This document shows positions 23,154 through 34,354 of a stretch of 64,000 bases of DNA, piece by piece. The stretch is from Urophycis tenuis (Eukaryota; Chordata; Actinopteri; Gadiformes; Phycidae): positions 6,211,667 to 6,275,666 of the forward strand of contig JAXIVH010000016.1 in assembly GCA_036785325.1 (NCBI GenBank), in the 5' to 3' direction. The translations under genes were made by a program, and so were the position numbers. Position 1 is the stretch's first letter. Each line of letters opens with the position of its first letter. The notes below the pieces were generated by a model. That model was not told the DNA's origin. It did not search any database and saw only the letters and a list, made by a program, of their open reading frames with translations.

Positions 23154-25541
23154 CTCAGGGGAAGAATCCAGGTCTCCAAACACTTCTTCAAAGTCTGTAG
23201 GATTCTTTCTCAGGGTCTGGTCTGCAGGCAGTGTGTTGTCATTGTAAGAGGTGACAAATTTAAAGTCACTTGTTCTAGATCCAGTGGTTAAATAGGCATC
23301 ATAATTATATGCGCTGCGTAAAGTTCCAGTGCCGTCCACATCTGCGTAGTTTGGAGGGAGATAAGAGCTGGGAATAGCAACCGCTCCATCAAATAACAGT
23401 CTGGGCTTTCTCCTCCGACAAAACCTCAATCCCAGAATGATGATAATGAAAGTCAGGAAAAAGGTGGAGACGGATACCAGCGCGATGATCAGATAAGATG
23501 TTAATTTAGAACTGCTGTCTTCATAAGCCATGTCCTTCAGTTCTGGTACTTCAGCCAAGTTATCAGAAAGAAGTAAAAACATGGAGCATGTAGCAGAGAG
23601 GGAGGGCTGTCCGTTATCCTTCACAGCTACTAGAATGTTCTGCTTCATGTTGTCAGAGTCAGAAATGTCTCGCTGGGTCCTGACCTCCCCGCTGTGCAGG
23701 TCGATTTTGAAAAGTCCCGGATCAGTGGACTTAATGATATGATAGGACAGCCAGGCGTTCTGTCCAGAGTCCCCATCAACTGCTATCACCTTGGAAACCA
23801 GAGCACCTCCTTGTGCAGCTTTGGGTACCAGTTCAGTCATGAAGGAGTTTCCCTCTGGGGCGGGGTAAAGTATCTGAGGAGTGTTGTCATTGACATCCGT
23901 TATGAAGACACTCACAGTCACGTTGCTGCTGAGTGGAGGAGAGCCGTTGTCTCGTGCCATCACATAGACTTTAAAGCTCCTATACTGTTCATAATCAAAA
24001 GAGCGTAGAGTTTGGATTACCCCAGTGTCTCCATTAATAGACAGATAAGACGACACCTGAGCCCCATCAGAATCACCAGGTAAAATAGAATAGATAACTG
24101 TGCCGTTTTGTCTCCAGTCTGGGTCTCGTGCAGAAACTGAGCATAAAATGTGACCGGATTTGACGTTCTCAGGCACATATGTGCTGTATGACGGCTCGTC
24201 GAACACAGGCGGGTTGTCATTGACGTCTGCTATCGTGACTTGAATATTTTTTAAGGAAGAGAGAGGCGGAGAGCCCTCGTCTGTTGCAGTGACTGTGATG
24301 TTGTAACCAGGAATCAATTCACGATCGAGTTTTTCTGTGGTCACCAAAGAATAATAATTTTTGATGGAAGGGACAAGTTTAAATGGGACATTTTGCTGAA
24401 TAAGACAGCGGACCTGTCGGTTTTGTTCAGCGTCTCTATCTTGTACGTTGATAATGCCTACTTCTGTACCAGGAGCCACGTTCTCCGGTACGGGACTGGT
24501 TAGCGACTTAAGGGTGATAAATGGGGCGTTGTCATTCTCATCGGTTATACTGATGATCACTTTTGAATCTGAAGACAGGCCGTATCCATCTTTTGCCTCG
24601 ACAAACATTTCATATTTGCTTTCCTCCTCAAAGTCAACGTCCCCTATTACAGTAATCTCCCCAGTTGACTGATCAAGTGAGAATAATTTCCGTGAATCGT
24701 CAGATATTTGACTAAATTCATATGTTACTTCTCCATTAACGCCATCGTCTGCGTCAGTAGCGCTAACAGTAATCACGTGGGTTTTTAACGGAGAGTTCTC
24801 AGGCAGACTGGCTTCATACACGGCCTGACTAAACACTGGGGCGTTATCATTAGCGTCCAACACAGTGACGTCTATGGTTAAAGTACCTGATCTCTGAGGA
24901 GAACCACCGTCCACAGCCGTTAACAATAATTGCATTTCCTTCTGTTCCTCTCTGTCTAACTCCTTGTCCAAAACCAATTCACCATATTTAATCCCTGCAC
25001 TTGTAGTTTGAATATTTAAAACAAAATTGTTGTTTGGTTGAAGAACATAGCTTTGCACAGCGTTCTGGCCTATGTCTGCATCGTGGGCAGCATTTACACG
25101 ATACCGTGCTCCTTTATCAGCTGATTCGCTAATATCCAGTTTGATCTTGTCTTTTGGAAAAACGGGTCCGTTGTCGTTCACGTCTTGGATCTGCAGCGTT
25201 ACGCGATGCAGTTCCAACGGAGATTCCAAAAGAAGCTCAAATTTAACCACACACAAAGGCTTCGAGGCGCATATTTTCTCTCTGTCCATTCTCTCTGCCA
25301 CAACTAAATCTCCGCTCCGCAGATTTACGTCGCAGCATCTTCTGTCGTTTCCTTCCGTTTCGATGCGAGCTTTGCGAGTCGACAGCCTGCCGACACCAAG
25401 ACCCAGATCCTTCGCTATATTCCCAATAACAGAGCCCAGTTTCATCTCCTCTTGAATGGAGTAAACCAAGTCGCCATTTGTGTATTGCAGCAACGCGCAG
25501 AAAAGAACAAAGCGGCGAACAACGAACCCCTTGAAGACCAT
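23154..25541 (-). CDS. V8: clustered protocadherin variable exon, partly converted
   Basis: It encodes 796 residues to the donor GAG|GTAGGC. Three in-frame ATGs are possible (25604, 25565, 25541). The last (MVFKGFVVRRFVLFCALLQY) matches the signal-peptide length of the paralogues and is preferred. EC1 reads DLVYSIQEEMKLGSVIGN; the cysteine pair is CASKPLC. EC1-EC5 are its own (EC5: DEPSYSTYVPENVKSGHILC). From about 23985 leftwards (FKVYVMARDNGSPPLSSN onwards) EC6, helix and tail equal the homogenised block, so the conversion tract is shorter than in V5. Its 3' flank resembles those of V11 and V13. The CSE has the CACT variant core, and no RE1 was seen. Confidence 0.92.
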
Positions 25542-25737
25542 TCTCACGAATGCATTACTTCCCATCGTAAAATGTCCCCTTTCCTTTAAATACGTGATCT
25601 TCAAAACACATCAGTTAGATTTGAGAAACGCCAAACAACAGACACGAAGCGCTTGCGTCATGAAAATGATCCGTTGTACTCCGTGCTGTGCTGATTACAC
25701 GTTTAGCACCGCTGGTTGGTGTCCGGGATCGTTGCCT

Positions 25738-25764
25738 TGGTGTAGAGTGACACCGTGAGTGCAG
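25738..25764 (-). promoter_or_regulatory. CSE of V8 (variant core CACT)
   Basis: Plus strand agtgacac at 25746-25753 in tgtagagtgacaccgtgag, 205 bp upstream of the preferred ATG. The constant spacing supports that start choice. Confidence 0.72.
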
Positions 25765-26816
25765 AAATAACACAGCAGGAGAACGTGGGTCTTTCCACTG
25801 GAGATCTTCGTTCATGTCCCCGCATGCATTTAAATCAAGATATATACATGATATCTTATAATGACAAACGGTAGGCCTACATCACGTTAATTTCACAACA
25901 CGTAAAAGTATCATTATGTTCAATGATAGTAGGCTAATGAAAAGGTTCTGTCAATACCGTTCATCTTTTTGATTGGAAAAAGCAACATGTGAACAACATC
26001 TCATTGCCCAAAACGTTTTAACCAATGTAATAATAGTAACCTGCAACCACATTTCTAGAGCCTTTAAATCGTGTTTAAACGCTGACAATTTAAGTATTAA
26101 TTAAATCGATTGAAATCAATTCGTTTATTTATTTATTGCATTTATATCGCACTTTCAAGGTACCAGAGCCAGCCTGCTACCCCAGCGCACAGCATTCTAT
26201 ATGTATTAAACCCTGCAGTCAGACTTCTGCACATGCAAGCAAAGACGGATTTCTACCTTTTAACAACAATATTCAGACAGCGAAGGTAGAACCGCCACTC
26301 AAACGTCAGCTTTCTGTCACGTGATCTCCACGTAGAACGACGCACTGCGCCTGGTCTCGGCCTGTCTGGTCCTTGATGATTTTAATTTTCCTTTTTCACC
26401 ATTTTGATTGAAACAATGTTTCTTATGTTTCTTAATTTTCTTATGTTAAATGATTCTGATGACGGTGCTATGTGTGACCTACAACTCAGAAGAGCATCAA
26501 GCATGCAGGAAACAGGTTGACACTAATACAAAAAATATATAATTTATTTTTCAATCCAGGTAGCATAGCATAAAGATCAGTAAAACCACAGTTTATTAAT
26601 TCCAATTTTAAAACTTCAAAAGGTACAAATGCTAAAACCACTAGACTATTTTCACAGGCCTACAATCTAAGAGGATCCATGAAAGGTAAATCCGGACGGT
26701 TAGGCTACCTCACAAAAACAAATTAACACACAAAAGGAAAAAAGGAAATGAACTAGTGATCCACAACAATGCAAAGATGGCATAACCCAAAGTAATACAA
26801 AGACACGCAAATAAAA

Positions 26817-27071
26817 TCAAAACAAACACACCACTGAGAGAGAGGTGCCCTGCTTGAAACTTAAGGAGTTAGTTAGGCCTGGGGCCACAGCAGAGTAGAC
26901 TAGACTATGAAGAGTCTGAATGTTCACAAAAAATGTAAATGAAATGTAAATAAAAAAGTAAAGGGTAGCAAGATGGCACTCACCATAAAGAAAACAAATA
27001 GAAATAAACCAAAACAAAACAGTGGCTATTATCACTACCAGCACAGTCGTTCCTAAAACAGATGCAACCAT
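26817..27071 (-). CDS. Candidate small membrane-protein gene of unknown identity
   Basis: Unrecognised. The ATG at 27071 opens an 84-codon frame whose first 30 residues are strongly hydrophobic (MVASVLGTTVLVVIIATVLF, then WFISICFLYG). Directly after this segment is a consensus splice donor (TATG|GTGAGT, GT at 26983-26982). An acceptor at 26880-26879 (GGCCCCAG|GCC) would remove 105 bp in frame and leave a 49-residue product; unspliced, the frame ends TSLSVVCLF. An AATAAA (plus tttatt, 26592-26597) lies 220 bp further on. An X-box-like motif (gttatcatggcaac, 27140-27153) sits 70 bp upstream of the ATG. No protocadherin similarity is seen. Function is unknown and the frame may be fortuitous. Confidence 0.22.
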   Translation of the reverse strand: MVASVLGTTVLVVIIATVLFWFISICFLYGECHLATLYFFIYISFTFFVNIQTLHSLVYSAVAPGLTNSLSFKQGTSLSVVCLF

Positions 27072-27223
27072 GATTAGTAAAATACGGCCATACGCTGTGA
27101 CTGAAGTATGTATAAACTTTTTAAAGAGTTTGCACCTGCGTTATCATGGCAACGGGATAACCGTGTACTCCAGAACCCCGAACCTCCCAGGTCCCAGCCC
27201 AACCTCCGTTTGGATGCAGCTTG

Positions 27224-27611
27224 TATGGAGGACTAAACATGACTTAAGTATAAATAAATAAATAAATCAATGCATAAATGAATAAATGAAATGAATATGA
27301 AATTATAAACAAATGTATAAATAAATAAATAAAAGAATGAATAAAATAATAAATGCTTTATATTTATTTCTACATTTCTACATTCTACATTTATTTAGAA
27401 ATGTGGAAATAAATAAATGTAGAAATACAAATATAAAGCATTTATTCTTTTAATCATTCTTTTATTTATTTATTTATACATTTATTTATGCTTTTATTTA
27501 CTCATTCATTTATTTCAGCTTTTATTTACGTATTTATTTATTTAAGCATTTATTTATACATTTATTTATGCATTTATTTATTTATACTTAAATCATGTTT
27601 AGTCCTCCATA
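27224..27611. mobile_element. Fold-back (inverted-repeat) element, MITE-like
   Basis: The termini are inverted copies: tatggaggactaaacatgac at the left and, reverse-complemented, the same ggaggactaaacatga at the right (agtcctccata end). The arms continue as AAATAAAT-rich sequence and meet at a centre near 27400, so almost the whole ~390 bp can fold into one hairpin. No transposase is seen. Confidence 0.7.
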
Positions 27612-28468
27612 GCTTGCGCTGTAACAGTTTAGAAACAGTTGTCCCAACTGAACTACTGTAGCGATAGTGATAGCGATGGTTAGAACCAAATGAGAGTTCC
27701 TGACAATGCAAGGAATACAGAGAACACCAGTCTGCGGTTGCATATCACTCAGTCATCCGCGTTACTATGCCGCCAGTCTACAAAATCAGTTACGTTAAGA
27801 ACACTCAACTATGGCAGCTACAATACATTTCTGTCTGCTCGATCATGCAACACATGAAAACTCCAGAACCCCAGGTTAGTCTGCCTAAACGCGATACTTG
27901 ACTTCTCAGCCCACGGACGCTACCAGCGGCAGCTCTACTCAACCAGCACAGGTCTTGCCCTGAGTTATAACGCCGAGGAGAACAAACCATACTTCGCCTC
28001 GGGCACGAAGCTTTAATGGTCATGTGATTGTCAATGTAAAAACGCCCCTCCCCAAGTCAGCTATCAGCGCCTACTGCAGGCTACAATAACATCATTTTTA
28101 CAATCATGTTTACAACAGCTTATGCAACGCACACAACTGGAGAACAAGTAAGATGGCCGTTTGATTCCACTACACCGCCAAAACAGTTCTCAACCCTGTG
28201 GATGTGTCGGGCTCTGATACTCCCACTCGTCTACGTGAATAGTTACTGTGCGTTTAATTACATTAACTAGTTTTAATACATGTCTTATAACTTTGAACTA
28301 CTTGCTATAAATTTGTTATGAAGGAATTCAAACTAACGATATATTTATCTTGCCGAACTCGGATCCCAACATGACGTAACACACACACACGTCGACGTTG
28401 CATCTGAGTGTCACGGACCATTGTAACATCTCGTTACATTTAGCGTGATTATGAAGGCGCTACTTTAC

Positions 28469-30859
28469 CTCGGAGAATTCGTCGGACACGCCGAACGCCT
28501 CTTCAAAATCAGTCGAGCTCTTTCTGAGGGTCTGCTCGGCTGGCAGGGTGTTGTCGTTGTAAGAGCTGACGAACTTAAAATCACTGGTTCTAGATCCCGT
28601 GGTAAGGTACGTGTCGTAGTTATAGGCGCTGCGTAAAGTTCCAGTGCCGTCCACGTCTGCGTAGCTAGGAGGCAGATAGGCACCCGGGATTGCCACCGCT
28701 CCTTCGAACAAGAGCTTAGGCTTTCTGCTGCGACAAAACCGCACACCCAGGGCGACGATGAGGAATGTCAGGAACAACGTGGACACGGAGACTAGCGCAA
28801 TAATGAGATAAGACGTCATTTTTGAATCAGCCTCGTCATAGGGCATGTCTGACAGTTCTGGCACTTCGGCCAAGTTGTCCGAAATAAGTAAATGCAGAGT
28901 ACAAGTGGCGGAGAGAGTTGGCTCTCCGTTGTCCTTCACTGTCACGATGATGTCCTGTTTCATGTGGTCAGACTCGGAAACGTCTCTCAGGGTCCTGATC
29001 TCTCCACTGTGGAGACCGACCGTAAACAGTCCTGGATCAGTGGATCTAATGATGTGATAGGACAGCCAAGCGTTCTGTCCAGAATCAGCGTCCACTGCTA
29101 TCACTTTGGACACCAAGGACCCCGCGTGCGCTGACTTGGGGACGAGCTCCGTCATGTAGGAGTTGCGCTCCGCGGCGGGGTACAGAATCTGAGGAAGGTT
29201 GTCGTTCACGTCCGTTATGAAGACGTTGACCGTCACATTACTGCTGAGAGGAGGAGAGCCATTATCTCTTCCTGTCACTTGAAAGCTGAAGCTCCTAAAC
29301 TGCTCATAATCAAACGACCTCAACGTCTGGATAGCTCCCGTGTCTCCGTTGACATTTACTAAAGAGGACACGGGGGACCCGTTCACCACTCCGGCTGAAA
29401 GAGAGTAAATCACAGTTCCGTTTTGTCTCCAGTCGGGGTCTTTAGCGGCTACCGAACATAGCGTTGATCCGGCGTGGACGTTTTCACGCACGTACACGCT
29501 GTAGGAGTCTTTCTCGAACACCGGAGGGTTGTCGTTGACGTCAGCCACGGACAGTTGGAGACTCTTCGAGGCAGACAGGCGCGGAGAGCCCTCATCTGTG
29601 GCAGTGATCGTGATGTTATAGTCAGACACGAGTTCACGGTCGAGAGGCTCAGTGGTCACCAGAGAATAGTAATTCTTAACAGAGGGAACTAGTTTAAAAG
29701 GGACGTTTTGTTGGATGGCGCAGCGGACCTGTCCGTTGTTCTCTGAATCTCTGTCCTGCACGTTAATGATGCCTACCTCTGTACCGGCGGACACACTCTC
29801 TGCTACAGGGTTACTCATGGATTTTAAATAAATCACCGGGGCGTTGTCGTTCATATCGGTGATACCGATCATGACTTTACAATGAGACGATAGCCCGTAG
29901 CCGTCTTTGGCTTCAACTCGCATCTCATATTTAGAGAAAGACTCAAAATCTACTGGACCCTTAACCTTTATCGTTCCCGTTTTAGCGTTTAAAGAAAACA
30001 GACCCTTCGCCCTCTCTGATATTCGACTGAATTCATATGAGACCTCTCCATTGACTCCCTCGTCTGCATCACTAGCACTCACTGTAAGCACTACTGTATC
30101 TAAAGGAGCGTTTTCAGGGAGACTGGCTTCATAGACAGCTTGGCTAAAGACCGGTGCGTTATCATTCGCATCGAGAACAGTGACGTGAATAATGGCCGTT
30201 CCAGATCGTGGGGGAGTACCTCCGTCAACGGCAACGAGTACCAAATCCAAATCGTGTTGCACTTCGCGATCTAACTCTTTATCTAAAACGAGCTCGACGT
30301 TCTTGAACCCATCTGAATCGCTGCGAACAGACAACACGAAGTTTTCGTTCCTTTGTAAATTATAAAGCTGGACGGCGTTTTGTCCTATGTCCGCATCGTG
30401 GGCCTCTGCGACCCTATAGCGAGCTCCTTTTACTGCCGATTCCCTGATTTCTAATTTGATTGTGTCTTTGGGGAACGTGGGCGAGTTATCATTCACATCC
30501 TGAATCAACAGCGACATGCGATGCAGCTCCAATGGACTCTCCAAGACCAGTTCACATGTCATCGTACACGACGCTTTGTCTCCACACAGTTCCTCTCTGT
30601 CTACTCTGTCGCGGACGACCACATTCCCCGTTGTTAGATCCACATCGAAAAAGCGCTGGTAATCTTCCCCGGCATCCAATCGAGCCTTTCGTGTCATCAA
30701 TTTCCCTACGTCCACTCCAAGATCTTTTGCCAGATTACCAATTATAGATCCACGTTTCATCTCCTCAGGAATAGAATAGCTCAAATCTCCTGAAGTGAAT
30801 CTGACAAAGAGCGCAAATCCCCACGTTAGAACAAGCAGTGCTAGTCCTTGGTACTCCAT
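28469..30859 (-). CDS. V7: clustered protocadherin variable exon, not homogenised
   Basis: It encodes 797 residues from the ATG at 30859 (MEYQGLALLVLTWGFALFVR) to the donor GAG|GTAAAG, which differs from the GTAGG of all other intact exons. EC1 reads DLSYSIPEEMKRGSIIGN with the cysteine pair CGDKASC. The six EC repeats, membrane helix (MTSYLIIALVSVSTLFLTFL) and tail (CRSRKPKLLFEGAVAIPGAY ... DEFSE) are complete. Codon use is visibly richer in G/C at third positions than in V9-V14, and the EC6-tail block is diverged. The CSE is a variant (plus strand agcgacgc, so GCGTCGCT on the coding strand); no RE1-like site was found. Confidence 0.93.
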
Positions 30860-31037
30860 AGTTGAAGCACAATTGTCTAATCAGTGTTGGTATCACAGAA
30901 TTATTTACCGAATTGCTTCAGTATATAACGTAAACGCCTGTAGCAGTCTTCCCTGCCATACACGCAGTACACGGACCTGCTCTGCGGGCAGGGTTTTAAT
31001 ACCTTGTGTGGAAGAGTGGCCCCGTTCTCACATGAGC

Positions 31038-31064
31038 TGGTAAACAGCGACGCCGTGGGTCAAC
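31038..31064 (-). promoter_or_regulatory. CSE of V7
   Basis: Plus strand ctggtaaacagcgacgccgt; agcgacgc at 31046-31053, 187 bp upstream of the ATG. CGCT is kept; the flanking GTG is GCG here. Confidence 0.72.
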
Positions 31065-31345
31065 ATTGGATATTACACGTGGAAGACCGTATTCCCAAGT
31101 CTCTTCATGGTTTCCGTTGTTAACTTTTACTGAACCATGGTAACAAAAATACACTTTTTAGGTTTTGGATTTAAGTTTTTTTAAGGGAGACATGTTACAT
31201 TTAGATGTACTAAACAAAGCAGGTCATCAGTTGTAGTCCTGACATCATGACGATCACATCACAATCTACGGACCAGTGTCATACATTAAGTTAAAATTTG
31301 CCACCATGTCAAAGGTCAAATGACGAATTAAACTACATGATATAA

Positions 31346-31368
31346 TGTGTGCATGTGTGTGTGTGTGT

Positions 31369-31456
<88 letters not shown>
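31346..31456. repeat. GT/CA microsatellite just inside the V6 intron
   Basis: About 110 bp of gt dinucleotides (CA on the transcribed strand), starting ~41 bp downstream of the V6 donor. Confidence 0.95.
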
Positions 31457-31458
<2 letters not shown>

Positions 31459-31497
31459 CACAATAATGGAATCGAAATTAGATTTTAAGTACCCTAC

Positions 31498-33879
31498 CTG
31501 GGGGATTTCCTCTGCGTCTCCGAACGCCTCATCAAAGTCTATGGGTCTTTTCACCAGGGTCTGGTCTGCGAGGAGCGTGCTGTCATTGTATGATCGAGCA
31601 AACTTGAAGTCGCTGGTTCTAGATCCAGTGGTCAAATAGGCGTCGTAATTGTATGTGCTGCGTAAAGTCCCCGAGCCGTCCACGTCTGCGTAATTAGGGG
31701 GCAGATATGCGCTGGGTATAGCGACCGCTCCGTCAAATAACATCCTTGGCTTTCGCCTACGGCAAAACTTAACGCCCAATAAGATAATGATGAAAGTCAG
31801 GAAGAAGGTAGAAATTGACACGAGCGCGGCGATCAGATACGACGTCAGTTTGGAGTCGTTTTCATCAAACGACGTATCTTTGAGTTCAGGGACATCCGCC
31901 AAGTTATCAGAAACAAGTAAAATCACAGTGCAGGTAGCCGAGAGAAGGGGGTTTCCATTATCTCTCACTGCCACGACGAGATTTTGTCTCATGCTGTCAG
32001 ACTCTGAGAAGTCTCGCTGTGTCTTCAGCTCTCCGCTGTGAAGACCGATAGCGAATAGTTCGGGAGCAGTGGATTTAATAATATGATATGATAGCCATGC
32101 GTTCTGTCCGGAGTCCGCATCCACTGCTATCACCTTGGAGACCAGGGAGCCCCCGTGCGCCGTCCTAGGGACCAGTTCGGTCATTAAGGAGCTTCCCTCC
32201 TGCGCGGGGTAGAGTATATGAGGAGGGTTATCATTAACGTCCGTTATAAACACGGTGAGCGTTACGTTGCTGCTTAACGGAGGAGAGCCGCTGTCTCTCG
32301 CCATCACGAGGACTTTGAAGGACCGCATCTGTTCGTAATCGTAAGACCTCTGAGCCTGGATCACACCCGTTTCTCCATTAACTGACAGATAGGCGGCCAC
32401 CGGTAGACTGTTCATCTCTCCACCTGGTAAAAGAGAATACAGCACTGTGCCGTTTTGTCTCCAGTCTGGGTCCCGAGCGGTGACAGAACACAACGAGTGT
32501 CCAGCTTTGTTATTCTCTGGCACATGCGCGCTGTACGATTCTGCGTCGAACACAGGTGGGTTGTCGTTTACGTCAGCGACAGACAACGTGAGACTTTTGG
32601 AGGAGGACAGAGGGGGCTGCCCCTCATCGGTAGCCGTTATTGTAATGTTGTAGACAGAAACCAGCTCACGGTCCAGCTCGCTCGTAGTCACCAGTGAATA
32701 GTAGCTATTGATGGAAGAAACCAATTTAAAAGGGACGTCTTGCTGAATGAAACAACGAACCTGTCGGTTATTCTCAGAGTCTTTATCCTGCACGTTAATG
32801 ATGCCCACCTCAGTACCGGCTGCCAAGTTCTCTGGTATTGGATTCGTGAGGGATTTTATGAACGTGACGGGGGCATTGTCGTTCACGTCTTTTATGTCAA
32901 TGAGTAATGTGCAGGAGGAGGCTAATCCCAGTCCGTCTTTGGCAGTAATTTGGATGTCATACGTGGACAACTCCTCATAATCTATCGACCCAGACACCGT
33001 CACCTCGCCAGTGGTCTCATCAAGGGAAAACACATTATTTTCCTCCGAGATGTGATCAAACTCATACCTCACTTCTCCGTTTAACCCCTCGTCTGCGTCC
33101 GTAGCTTGAACAGTGATAACTACGGTATCTAGAGGAGAGTTCTCGGGGATGCTGGCTCTATACACGGCCTGGCTAAACACTGGGGCGTTATCGTTAGCAT
33201 CCAGCACAGTGACGTGTATGACCACTGAGCCTGATTTTTGCGGTGAACCGCCGTCCGTAGCAATAAGGAGAATAGACATCTCCCTCCTTTCCTCTCTATC
33301 CAACTCTTTTTCTAAAACCAATTCACAGTATTTTCCCCCTCCACTCTTTGTATTTACATGAATGGTAAAATGTGCATTGTCTTGGATCATGTAGCTCTGG
33401 ATCGTGTTCTTTCCTATATCGGCGTCGTGCGCCTCGTCCAAGCGAAAACGATTTCCTTTACCTGCAGACTCGCTGATTTCAATGCTTATTGTGTCTTTTT
33501 TAAACTGCGGGGCGTTGTCATTGATATCGATAATATTCAGGCTAATGCGATGCAATTCCAAAGGGCTCTCCAACACAAGTTCTTGCCGTAATACGCACGA
33601 TGCCCTTTTACCACAAAGCGCTTCTCTGTCAATCCGGTCTGCAACAATGACATCTCCGTCTGCCAGGTTCACGTCACAATAGCGCCTGTTATTCCCCGGA
33701 GCATCGATACGGGCCTTTCGAGCAGACAAATTGCTGACATCAAGCCCTAAATCCTTGGCTATATTTCCAATCACAGACCCGCGTTCCATCTCTTCTGGAA
33801 ATGAATAGGATGTGTCTCCGAAGACCAGGCCTACTTGCAGCGTCAGAAAAAACGCGGTTGATAATCCTTTCGGCTTCAT
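31498..33879 (-). CDS. V6: clustered protocadherin variable exon, not homogenised
   Basis: It encodes 794 residues from the ATG at 33879 (MKPKGLSTAFFLTLQVGLVF, signal peptide) to the donor CAG|GTAGGG at 31498/31497. The frame stays open through the donor into a CA repeat and would add a histidine/threonine tail, but that part is intronic. Six EC repeats with DxNDNxP junctions, the cysteine pair CGKRASC, a membrane helix (LTSYLIAALVSISTFFLTF) and a tail with YLPPNYADVDGSGTLRS are visible. EC5-EC6 and the tail are clearly diverged from the block shared by V3, V5 and V9-V14, so this exon escaped conversion. It has a CGCT-core CSE and a tandem pair of RE1-like sites upstream. Confidence 0.93.
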
Positions 33880-34101
33880 CTGTATAGACGTCCCAATTTT
33901 TCAAATTGCAAAACGAATGATCTTAAAGCTCCCCATGCAACGTACAAGCCTCAATAGTGTTACACCACAAGCTAGTTCGTATTCGAATTCGATTTTTCCA
34001 CGGATGTGTGGCTGTAGGAAATCCACAGACCTAACATAAAGAGGAGGTGGAGTTTTGTGATGCGCTACGGTAGAGTCTGGCAGACTGCGTTTAGACAGTA
34101 C

Positions 34102-34128
34102 AGGCAGACAGCGACACTATGAGTATAT
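34102..34128 (-). promoter_or_regulatory. CSE of V6
   Basis: Plus strand ggcagacagcgacactatga; agcgacac at 34110-34117, 231 bp upstream of the ATG. Confidence 0.75.
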
Positions 34129-34301
34129 CTTAGACACTACAGAAGAGCTGGGCTCACCACGACGAGATAGATTTATTAATTTAAGAAAGAGGAACTAAAT
34201 ACAAATCACTGACACCGTAGCTTCACGTCCTTCTATGTGCTGTGATTGTTTAACGTTAGGCTACGTGTGTATTATTTCGAGGAGTTAAGTTCGAGTTTCG
34301 T

Positions 34302-34322
34302 TTCAGCACCAAGGACAGAGAT
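34302..34322 (+). promoter_or_regulatory. RE1/NRSE-like site upstream of V6
   Basis: 17 of 21 positions (core CAGCACCAAGGACAG); 423 bp upstream of the ATG. A second, weaker match follows at 34334. Confidence 0.58.
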
Positions 34323-34333
34323 CTGACGAGGGA

Positions 34334-34354
34334 ACTGACACCATGGACAGCGCT
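34334..34354 (+). promoter_or_regulatory. Second, weaker RE1-like site at V6
   Basis: 15 of 21 positions (acaccatggacagcgct at its 3' end), 11 bp after the first site. The right half GGACAGCGC is exact; the left half is poor. Confidence 0.35.

Larger units (their letters stand above)
25765..28468. other. Large spacer between V7 and V8
   Basis: 2.7 kb, the longest spacer between adjacent intact exons. It holds the candidate small gene (26817-27071), a fold-back element (27224-27611) and an E-box CACGTG at 26318-26323. No RE1-like site was found for V8 here. Confidence 0.5.

Noticed and set aside
25693..25713. RE1-like site for V8 (tttagcaccgctgg)
   Set aside because: Only the left half resembles the consensus; the right half does not match and it lies on the wrong side of the CSE.
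31333..31497. Poly-(His-Thr) C-terminal extension of V6
   Set aside because: It lies beyond a good splice donor (CAG|GTAGGG) at the position homologous to all other exon ends and is translated intron.
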